The position numbers and the translations under genes were made by a program. This document shows, piece by piece, positions 1 through 7,200 of a DNA stretch of 18,961 nucleotides. The notes beneath the pieces were generated by a model that worked only from the letters and a program-made list of their open reading frames with translations, was not told the DNA's origin and ran no database searches. How positions within the stretch are numbered: position 1 is the stretch's first letter; each line of letters begins with the position of its first letter. This DNA is from Gemmatimonadota bacterium (GTDB lineage: Bacteria > Gemmatimonadota > Gemmatimonadetes > Longimicrobiales > Gaopeijiaceae): NCBI GenBank assembly GCA_026713345.1, contig JAPOOQ010000645.1, positions 1-18,961 on the forward strand. Reading direction: 5' to 3'.

Positions 1-300
1 ATAGGTATCGAGGTCCGCCACGCTGATCGGCTCCGGAAGGTCGCGAAGATGCTCGAAGAGCCGAGGTCCGTCGGACCACTCCAGCATCTTCGCACGGTCC
101 TCCGGTGAAAAACCGGAGGTGACCAGGTCCTGGACCGATCCCTGTTCATCGATCGTGGTGATCACCGCCGAACCGGCGCCGGTCAGTTCGCACGCGCTGT
201 CGACGACCTCCTGAAGCACGGTGGCCAGGTCGAGGCTCTGGCTGATGCGCAGTGTCGCCGCGCTCAGCCGGGAAATGCGGTCGTCGGACGCCAGTTTCAA
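1..300 (-). CDS. GAF-domain sensor protein, N-terminal part (runs off the left edge)
   Basis: The first 100 residues of a protein are visible and it continues past position 1. They read as an N-terminal helix (ISRLSAATLRISQSLDLATV) leading into a GAF domain (LQEVVDSACELTGAGSAVITTID, then FSPEDRAKM and GPRLFEHLRDLPEP). GAF domains bind small ligands or cofactors, and this arrangement is common at the front of sensor histidine kinases and of GAF-LuxR regulators. The output domain lies outside the window, so the class cannot be decided. The start is TTG at 300: a stop codon (TGA) sits two codons upstream in frame, and GGGAG lies at suitable spacing before it. The upstream gap carries phased CACGAT repeats that may be its operator. 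GAF assignment is fairly sure; precise function is unknown. Confidence 0.75.
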   Translation of the reverse strand, partial: MKLASDDRISRLSAATLRISQSLDLATVLQEVVDSACELTGAGSAVITTIDEQGSVQDLVTSGFSPEDRAKMLEWSDGPRLFEHLRDLPEPISVADLDTY

Positions 301-374
301 GGTTCACTCCCGGACAAAGGGTCGAGCAAAGTCTGCGAGGGCGCTGCCAAACTGCGAATATGGAAAGATAGCAG

Positions 375-431
375 GATCGTGTGTGCAAATCACGATCACA
401 CCACGATTTCGTACCTCATTTACCACGATTT
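375..431. promoter_or_regulatory. Phased CACGAT half-sites upstream of the GAF gene (putative operator)
   Basis: In the AT-richer spacer between the GAF gene and the M23 gene, CACGAT occurs at 391, 402 and 424 (steps of 11 and 22 bp), and its inverse ATCGTG ends at 381. GATCGTG (375-381) and CACGATC (391-397) form a perfect 7-bp inverted repeat. ACCACGATTT is repeated exactly at 400-409 and 422-431. Helical phasing suggests cooperative binding of a regulator. No convincing -35/-10 pair was found. The rest of 301-481 shows nothing else. Confidence 0.4.
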
Positions 432-481
432 TCTCACAAATGGATCGAACCGGTGCTTGCGCCAACGCCGGAGGTTCCCGT

Positions 482-1423
482 TCAGCGCAACAGCGTCAGC
501 AGACTCCGCGGATCGACGCTCGTCCTTCCGTAGCGGACCACCCAGTGCAGGTGGGGCCCGGTGACGCGGCCGGTCGCGCCCACCCGGCCGATCGGCGTCC
601 CGGCGGTGACCCACTCGCCCTCGGCCACCAGCTGCTCGCTGAGGTGCGAATAGCTGCTCAGCAGGCCGCCGCCGTGGTTCAGGTACACGATGTTGCCCGC
701 GAGCAGGAAGCCGTCGACCAGCGCGACGATCCCGTCGGCCGCCGCGACGACCGTGTCGCCGCGGGCACCGGCGAGGTCCAGCCCCATGTGGCGGCTCGAG
801 ATCTGGCCGTTGAACTCGCGTCCGGTGCCGAATTCGCTGGTGACGCGGGAGTCGCGCGGCATGACCACGCTGGAGGTCCAGATGCGGGGGGTTACGCGGG
901 CGTCGCGGGACACCTGCGCGGCCCTCTCGCGTTCGCGCTGCAGCCGCGCCTGGTCCTCCTCGTTCGGCGGCGACCCGAAACGCGGCGTCACCGTGAGACG
1001 CTCGTGGTCGTACTCGCCGGCCACGATCGGGATCCGCAGCGAGTCCGTCTGCGTGCGGCCGTCGGCGTAGGTGGCCCGCACCCACGCGTCGATCGTGTCG
1101 GTGGCGCCGATGGGGACGGGGGCGAGGCTCTCGAAGACGGGGTTGGGGGCCACCGACGAGTCCGTAGACGCTGCCAGCACGAAGTGAAGTTCCTCGCCGC
1201 CTGCTTCGCCCTCGGCTGACGTCATCCCCGCGCCCGGCGGGACGGGAACCCGGATCAGGAAGAGGTGGCCCTGGACGGGCTCGGCGGGCACCCAAACGAC
1301 TTCGAGGGGTGGGAGTTCGGGGGGTGGACGTTCCCGGGGCGAACGTAGCCGGGCGACGGCGATCACGGCGAAAGCGATGGCGACGGCGATAGCGAACGGG
1401 GCTACGGCCCTCAGGGGCGCCAT
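482..1423 (-). CDS. M23-family (LytM/lysostaphin-type) metallopeptidase, membrane anchored
   Basis: The 313-residue product starts with a hydrophobic segment (residues about 8-24) that should be a signal anchor. A proline-rich stretch follows, then a beta-rich region (40-145), a short charged helix (about 153-175) and a C-terminal M23 domain (about 185-313). The zinc and catalytic residues of the family are all present: H212 and D216 (HMGLD), H260 (SYSHL) and H291/H293 (HLH). M23 enzymes cut peptide crosslinks in peptidoglycan in the periplasm, so this should be an active envelope endopeptidase. ATG at 1423 is chosen because it puts the hydrophobic segment at the N-terminus. A GTG eight codons upstream (1447) is possible; neither has a strong Shine-Dalgarno. 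The frame stays open further upstream but the sequence there does not look like protein. The gene is divergent from the LuxR gene. Confidence 0.88.
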   Translation of the reverse strand: MAPLRAVAPFAIAVAIAFAVIAVARLRSPRERPPPELPPLEVVWVPAEPVQGHLFLIRVPVPPGAGMTSAEGEAGGEELHFVLAASTDSSVAPNPVFESLAPVPIGATDTIDAWVRATYADGRTQTDSLRIPIVAGEYDHERLTVTPRFGSPPNEEDQARLQRERERAAQVSRDARVTPRIWTSSVVMPRDSRVTSEFGTGREFNGQISSRHMGLDLAGARGDTVVAAADGIVALVDGFLLAGNIVYLNHGGGLLSSYSHLSEQLVAEGEWVTAGTPIGRVGATGRVTGPHLHWVVRYGRTSVDPRSLLTLLR

Positions 1424-1742
1424 TCGGTTCCGTGTCTTGGGGCGGGTCACTGGATTTGGATTCCGAGTCTCGCCGGTGCCGGTTGCATGGGGTATTAATC
1501 CATGATGATGAGGCCACTTGCGGGGAGGTGCAACCTGGACCCTTCCCCGAGCGAAGGACGACCGGAATCGCAACCCCGCGGGAACTCCTGACGGAGCCGA
1601 ATCTCGCCGTCTCGGTACAGGTTCTCCAGGAGTTGCAGGAGGTCCGCGGACCGGCATCCCCTCTTTTGGGGATGGCGGCAGTTCTTCCAGCGAGTGAGCT
1701 TCTACTGCTACCGCGCCGCGTTTGATCGGAGGGAGGCGACAT
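1424..1742. other. 319-bp divergent intergenic region between the M23 and LuxR genes
   Basis: No convincing gene lies here. It must hold the promoters of both neighbours. Two inverted repeats stand out: CATGG (1486-1490) / CCATG (1500-1504) around GGTATTAAT, and the stronger 1655-1674 palindrome listed separately. The Shine-Dalgarno of the LuxR gene (GGGAGG, 1731-1736) is at the right end. Core promoter hexamers could not be assigned with confidence. Confidence 0.6.
1655..1674. promoter_or_regulatory. Palindromic operator candidate upstream of the LuxR gene (copy 1)
   Basis: CATCCCC-TCTTTT-GGGGATG is a perfect 7-bp inverted repeat with a 6-bp centre. It lies 68 bp before the LuxR ATG. Its core at 1657-1672 matches the reverse complement of 2947-2962 at 15 of 16 positions. 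Binding by the adjacent LuxR regulator (autoregulation) is inferred from position and repetition. Confidence 0.6.
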
Positions 1743-2894
1743 ATGGCCAGAGGCGAGAAGTTCGAGCGCGTCCTGGCGGACCTCTACAAGGCGGCGCTTG
1801 GGGATGTCCGGTGGGTCTCGGTCGCAGCCTCGATCCACGATTTGATCGGCACGAACGGCCATAGTCTGACGTACGCGGAACCAGGTCCAGGGGGTGAGCC
1901 GCGGATTCGCTTTTCTCGCTTCTTCGTGGGTGCGGAACATCGGGACGATCTGCAACAACTGTACTATCGCGATTACTTCTGGCGGGATGAGGCCATTCCG
2001 CGACTCGACGGACTCGGCGACGGCGAAATGGTCCGGAAGTCGCATCTCTACACCGACCAGGAGAAGAAGACATCGGCAGCCTACAATGAGTTCCGGGTCA
2101 GCCTGGAGACGCAACACGGATTCTTCATGGGGCTCGACGGGCTGGATGGGCGGGGGATCGTCCTGTCCTTCGGCAATTCCACTGAACGCACTGGCTGGGG
2201 GCACGATCAGATACAGGCCATAAGAACTCTCGCGCCTCACATGCGGCAGTTTGCGCGCGTCCGGCGTGTGATGGCCGATGCCGAGGCGTTGAGCGCGTCG
2301 CTGGGCGGACTGCTCGAGACGCGGCAGTTGGGCATAATCCAACTCGACCGCTGCGGTCGCATCCTGGAGGCTAACGACCGCGCCCTGGACATCCTGTTGA
2401 AGCGCGATGGGGTCTGTGACCGGGGGGGCGTTCTGGTCGCCGGGCACCGAGAGGAGAACCGGGAGCTGCAGCGATTGCTGGCGCACGCGCTGCCCGGGTC
2501 CGGCGTTCAGGGCACCGGGGGCTCGTTGAAGATCACATGCAGGAACGCGCCCGGGCCGCTGGTGCTGGAAGTGCATCCCGTGCGGGGAATGGGTGCGGAC
2601 CATCGTGCGTCGCAGTTGGCGGCACTGGTGCTTGTCGTCGACCCTGCAGCCCGGCCCGTGGTAGATCCCGATCTGGTTGCCAGGGTGCTGGGGTTGACGC
2701 CCGCGGAGAGCCTTGTGGCGGTGGCGTTGGCGACCGGCCAGACGGTAGCTGGCATTGCGGACGCGCAGGGCTGCGCCGAGAGCACCGTGCGGAGCCACGT
2801 GAAGCGCGTCTACCGCAAGCTGGGGATTAGCAAGCAGACCGAACTCGTGCGGAGGATTCTGTCACTGGAAGGACTGCGCAGTTCCTTCCGCTAA
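1743..2894 (+). CDS. LuxR-family transcriptional regulator with PAS-like sensor region
   Basis: The 383-residue protein has a C-terminal LuxR/GerE helix-turn-helix at about 316-374 (LGLTPAESLVAVALATG, then AESTVRSHVKRVYRKLGI), the usual DNA-binding unit of this family. The preceding region (about 185-300) contains a PAS-like stretch (LGIIQLDRCGRILEANDRAL), and the N-terminal 180 residues are a poorly conserved sensor-like region. There is no phospho-acceptor receiver domain, so a small ligand or another input is more likely than a histidine kinase. ATG at 1743 is preferred over TTG at 1722 because GGGAGG lies six bases before it. The operator-like palindrome at 1655-1674 and its twin downstream at 2947-2962 suggest it regulates itself and the next block of genes. 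Regulator class is confident; the signal is unknown. Confidence 0.9.
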   Translation: MARGEKFERVLADLYKAALGDVRWVSVAASIHDLIGTNGHSLTYAEPGPGGEPRIRFSRFFVGAEHRDDLQQLYYRDYFWRDEAIPRLDGLGDGEMVRKSHLYTDQEKKTSAAYNEFRVSLETQHGFFMGLDGLDGRGIVLSFGNSTERTGWGHDQIQAIRTLAPHMRQFARVRRVMADAEALSASLGGLLETRQLGIIQLDRCGRILEANDRALDILLKRDGVCDRGGVLVAGHREENRELQRLLAHALPGSGVQGTGGSLKITCRNAPGPLVLEVHPVRGMGADHRASQLAALVLVVDPAARPVVDPDLVARVLGLTPAESLVAVALATGQTVAGIADAQGCAESTVRSHVKRVYRKLGISKQTELVRRILSLEGLRSSFR

Positions 2895-2903
2895 CGGGGG
2901 ATA

Positions 2904-2920
2904 CCGCGAGGCAATCGCGG
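2904..2920 (+). terminator. Possible hairpin terminator after the LuxR gene
   Basis: CCGCGA-GGCAA-TCGCGG forms a perfect 6-bp stem nine bases after the stop codon. No T-run follows, so intrinsic termination is uncertain. It would separate the regulator transcript from the beta-barrel gene, which has its own operator-like site at 2947. Confidence 0.35.
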
Positions 2921-2946
2921 GTGCCGACCTGGGGTGCCCGGGCCAC

Positions 2947-2962
2947 TCCCCAAAATAGGGGA
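2947..2962. promoter_or_regulatory. Palindromic operator candidate upstream of the beta-barrel gene (copy 2)
   Basis: TCCCC-AAAATA-GGGGA is an inverted repeat. On the opposite strand it reads as copy 1 with one change (centre TATTTT versus TCTTTT). In both places the octamer CTACCGCG follows at a similar distance (1708-1715 and 2996-3003; 35 and 33 bases after the palindrome), which may mark equivalent promoter positions. The remaining spacer up to 3095 shows no gene. Confidence 0.6.
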
Positions 2963-3106
2963 CGCGGTTCAGGTTTCCTCGCCCACATATTGGTTCTACC
3001 GCGGCACGGGCTCATGGTTGGAAGCGCCACCCGATACCCGGGAGCGTTGTTTGCCGTGCTCACATTTTGCGATCGGCGCTTCAACGTCGATTCCCAGGAG
3101 GAACGC

Positions 3107-3757
3107 ATGACCAGAAAACCCCTCGAAACGGTTGCCCTCGCACTGTTCACGATCACGCTCGCGCTGCCGTGGTCCGACGCTGCAGCGGCCCAGACCAATC
3201 TCACTGTGGCCGGCGGCCTGAACCGGGCGACGGTCACAGCGGAAACGGAGGGCTTGTCGTTGACTCCGGAATCGGTCAACCGGCTGGCGATCGGGGCCAG
3301 CGTCGAAGTCCCGATGTCGGAGAGGTTCGGACTTCACCTCGGTGCCGGCTATTCCCAGAAGGGCTTCGCTCTTGATGCTCTCGGGGCGAGTGTCACTACG
3401 GAAATCGACTATCTCGAGATCACTGCGCTGGCGGGTGTACCATTCTCCATCAGCGAAAGCGCCTCGGTGCATCTGCTGGCCGGCCCCGCTCTGGCCTTCA
3501 AGGTGTCTTGTGGGGTGTCTGCCAGTTTCCTGGGTGAGGAGATCGACGAAGACTGTGGCGACGACGGCCCGAAGGCCATGGACCTTGGCCTGGTCAGCGG
3601 CGTCCGCCTCGAGTACGGGCTATCCGAAAAGATGGGGATTTCCGTAGGTACCCTGTACAACCTCGGGCTTCTGAACATGGATGGCTCGGATAGCGGCGAA
3701 ACCCTCAAGAGCCGGGTGATAAGCTTGCAGGCCGGAATTGTCTATTCAATTGGCTGA
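3107..3757 (+). CDS. Small outer-membrane beta-barrel protein
   Basis: The 216-residue product has a signal peptide (residues 1 to about 28, hydrophobic ALALFTITLAL, ending DAAAA-Q). The rest alternates short amphipathic strands typical of the OmpX/opacity-like beta-barrel fold: NLTVAGGLNRA, RLAIGASVEVPM, FGLHLGAGYSQKG, IDYLEITALAGVPF, SVHLLAGPALAFKV, LVSGVRLEYGL, GISVGTLYNLGL and VISLQAGIVYSIG. This gives about eight strands, as expected for barrels of this size. Two cysteines (C135, C150) flank an acidic loop and could form a disulfide outside the cell. The start ATG follows AGGAGG (3096-3101) with five bases between. It is the first gene after the second operator-like palindrome. The fold is fairly confident; ligand or partner is unknown. 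Confidence 0.82.
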   Translation: MTRKPLETVALALFTITLALPWSDAAAAQTNLTVAGGLNRATVTAETEGLSLTPESVNRLAIGASVEVPMSERFGLHLGAGYSQKGFALDALGASVTTEIDYLEITALAGVPFSISESASVHLLAGPALAFKVSCGVSASFLGEEIDEDCGDDGPKAMDLGLVSGVRLEYGLSEKMGISVGTLYNLGLLNMDGSDSGETLKSRVISLQAGIVYSIG

Positions 3758-3818
3758 GTTGAGCGTAGCGACCGATATGTCTTCGTCCGCAGGGAGTTCC
3801 CGTCCGGGATCGCGTCGG

Positions 3819-4238
3819 ATGCGGGTACGAATCGCGCTTGCGGTTGCGCTTGGGCTATGGGCATGCTACGGCGACCTGCACTGTTACGCCAGTGAACCGA
3901 CGCCAACGATCACGATCAACGGCAGGTGGAACGGGGTTGCGACGGTCGGAATCGTGCCGGAGGTCTGGAGGTTCGATCTGACGGAATCCACCGGGGGGCT
4001 CGTCACGGGCACCGTCACCATGCAGGCCTCGCAGCAGACCTGGTCGGGCACGGTCAACGGGCGGCACTCATTCCCGCAAGTGACACTCGATCTCGATTTC
4101 ACCGGCGATGGCGGGATGGAAGCGGGAGTCTATAACGGTCACCTGGAACCGACGGAGGATGATTCCCATACCATCCGTGGCGAGCTTGAGCTTGGCGACG
4201 ATCCCGTTCGCACGCTGAACCTGGTCCGAGGGCCTTAG
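3819..4238 (+). CDS. Small hypothetical lipoprotein
   Basis: No family is recognised. From ATG at 3819 the product is 139 residues, opening with MRVRIALAVALGLWAC, a lipoprotein signal with the lipid-accepting cysteine at C17. The remainder is a compact beta-rich domain (ITINGRWNGVA, VWRFDLTES, LVTGTVTMQ, SWSGTVN-like and TLDLDFTG stretches), resembling small barrels or lipocalin-like folds that report on binding; this is inference only. ATG at 3777 would add 14 residues. A TTG at 3738 overlapping the barrel gene is unlikely. It lies 61 bp after the barrel gene and about 20 bp before the giant protease gene, so the three are probably cotranscribed. Confidence 0.7.
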   Translation: MRVRIALAVALGLWACYGDLHCYASEPTPTITINGRWNGVATVGIVPEVWRFDLTESTGGLVTGTVTMQASQQTWSGTVNGRHSFPQVTLDLDFTGDGGMEAGVYNGHLEPTEDDSHTIRGELELGDDPVRTLNLVRGP

Positions 4239-4258
4239 CCAATGCTCCCTTGGGCCCC

Positions 4259-7200
4259 GTGAGAGATAGGAGGCGAACCGGGGGTCGTTCGACGTTTACC
4301 ACAGGGTGTCGGAACACCTCCTGGTTAGTGGCTGCGCTCCTCGGGGCATGGTTCCTCGCTTGTGACGATGGCGGCGGAACGGTCACTCCAGACCCACCAG
4401 AGACGCCCAACCGGGCCCCGGAGGCCGTGGGCTCCGTCCCTGACCGGCAGCTGACGGAAGGGGACACGGCCGCGCTTGATGTGTCGTCGTATTTCAGAGA
4501 CCCGGACGGGAATGCACTGAGCTACGCCGCGGCCAGTTCGGATGCCGGGGTGGCGTCGGCGTCGGTATCCGGGTCGACCGTTTCGATCGTTGCACGCGCT
4601 CCCGGAACGGCCACGCTGACGATCACGGCCCGCGACCCGGGCGGCCTCAGCGCCGCGCAAGCGTTCGGGGTGACGGTTGATCCGGCGAACCAGGCGCCTC
4701 GGTCGGTCGGTTCCATCGCAGGCCGGGAAATGGGTGTCGGGCAATATGCGGCGATCGATGTCTCCTCGTTTTTCACGGATCCGGATGGCGACTCGCTGGT
4801 TTACGCCGCCGAGAGTTTGGACGCCGCGGTGGGATTGGCGTCGGTTGCGGGAGAGATCATCGTCGTCAGTGGAGTGGCTCCGGGCTCGGTTACGGTGACC
4901 GTGACGGCGCGCGATCCTGCGGGGCTCGAGGCGACGCAGACGGTGGGAGCGGCCGTCGAGGAGGGGGGGAACCGCACACCGCAGGTCAGTCGGGTGATCC
5001 CCGCTCAGACATCCCATGTGGCGGTGGCGACAGAGGTGGACCTGTCATCCTACTTCTGGGATCTGGACGGGGACGCACTCACCTTTTCGGCCAAACTGGC
5101 GGACGGGGACGCTGCCCGAATCTCGGTGGCGGGGGGCGAGCTGACCATCTCGGGTGTGGTGCTGGGAGCCGTCACCATCCGGGTAACCTCGACGGATCCG
5201 GGCAATCTCACGTCGATGCAGGAGTTCTCGGCGATGGTGTCGCCGGCTCCTCCGGTGACGGTCGGGACGATTCCGCGCGACACGCTGGAGTTGGGCGATA
5301 CGGCGACCGTGGACCTCTCCGATTATTTCAACGACCCCGCGGGGGACTCGCTGACCTACGCAGCCACCGCATTCTTCGAGCGAATCGCCGGGGTCTCGGT
5401 GTCCGGGAGCGTGATGAGCGTCAGGGGACTGGCCGAAGGGAACACTTCGATCACCGCGACGGCGACCGATCCCGGCGGCCTCAAGGCGACGCAGCGGACT
5501 CGGGTCACGGTTGTCCTTCCCAACGAGGCCCCGGTCGCGAAAGGAACGATTCCGGATCAGACGGTCGCCGCGGGCAGGATGCGAAGCGTCTACCTTCGAT
5601 CCTACTTCGATGACCGCGACCGGTTGACGTACACGGCGGAGACATCGGACGCGAACGTCGCCACGGCTTCGGTGACGGGCACCCGCGTGGAGGTCACGGG
5701 GGTCGCCCGCGGCGGCGCGACGGTGACGGTGACGGCGACGGATCCCGGCGGCCGCACTGCCACCCAGGGCTTCTCCGTGACCGTACCGAACAACGCCCCG
5801 GAGCCGGTGGGCACCATTCCGCGCGACACCGTGGACGTCGCAGCTACGATCACCGTGGACCTCGCGGACTATTTCGAGGATCCGGACGGTGACGCGCTGA
5901 CCTTCTCGGCCGACCCCTTTTTCGACGATGTCGTGACGGCGACCGTGTCGGGCAGCGTTCTGACCGTCGAGGGTGTGAGGGGTGGGTGGTCGACCTCCGT
6001 GACGATCACGGCGCGGGATCCGGAGGGGCTCGAAGCGACGCAAAGGCCGCGGTACACGGTTGTGCAGCCGAACCGGCCGCCGGTGTCGACGGGCCAGATC
6101 TCCGACGGAACGGTGGCCTCGGGGCGGACCCTGCGCGTGTACATGTTCTCCCATTTCGACGACCCGGATCGCGACCGGCTGACGTACAGCGCGGTTTCGT
6201 CGGACGAGGGGGTCGCGACGGTGACTGCGTCGAGCAGCAGGCTGGAGGTTTTGGGGGTCGCCCGGGGGACTACGCAGATCTCGGTGACGGCCCGCGATCG
6301 CGGAGGCCTTGAAGCCCGGCAGTCCTTCGGAGTCACGGTCCCCAACGCCGCCCCGGAGGCTGTGGGCGACATCCCGAGAGACTCCGTGAACGTCGGAGAG
6401 ACCACGGCCGCGGTCGACCTGTCGCGGTACTTCGAGGACCCGGACGGGGATGCCCTGAGCTATTCGGCGGACCCCTTCTTCGATCGCGTGGCCATCACCG
6501 TGTCGGGCAGCCTGATGACGATGACGGGATTGGAGGAGGGGCGCACGTCGGTGACGGTCACGGCCCGCGATCCCGAGGGCCTGGAGGACTCGGAACGAAC
6601 CTACGTGACGGTCATTCAGCCGAACCGGGCACCGGAGGTAAAGAGCGCCATCCCCGACCAGGAGGTCGACCTGGGCGATACCGACCGGTTGTCGATGTTC
6701 TTCTACTTCGACGACCCGGACCGGGATAACCTCACCTATCTGGTGGAAACAACGGATCCGCAGGTGGTCGGCGTCTCCGCATCGGGTCGGTCGGTGGAGA
6801 TCACGGGCGTGGCCAAGGGGACCGCACGCGTCACGATCGTGGCGCGCGACTCCGACGGGCTCGAGGCACGCCAGTCCTTCGGCGTGACGGTGCCCAACAG
6901 TGCGCCGGAAGATGTGGGCGAGATTCCCGACGATACCATCAACGTCGGGGAAACGTTTGCCGTGGATCTGTTCCCCTATTTCACGGACCCCGACGGGGAC
7001 CCGTTGACGTACACGGTTGACGTGTTCTTCGACCGTCGTGCCAAGGCAACGATAACCGGAAGCGTGATGACGGTCGAGGGACTGGAGGATGGGCGCACGT
7101 CGCTCACGATCACGGCGCGCGATCCGGAGGGCGGGGAAGCCGATCAGCGCATGACCGTCAGGGTCATACAGCCGAATCGGGCGCCCGTAGTGACGCACCA

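Noticed and set aside
380..400. CRP-like site (TGTGTGCAAATCAC)
   Set aside because: Half-site spacing and the second half do not fit TGTGA-N6-TCACA. The CACGAT phasing explains the region better.
221..1219. Plus-strand open frame of 332 codons across the M23 gene
   Set aside because: It is antisense to a gene with intact catalytic motifs. Its product is low-complexity Arg/Ala/Gly sequence typical of high-GC shadow frames.
420..2798. Minus-strand open frame of 792 codons
   Set aside because: It runs through both the M23 gene and the opposite-strand LuxR gene in the wrong frames and has no recognisable domain.
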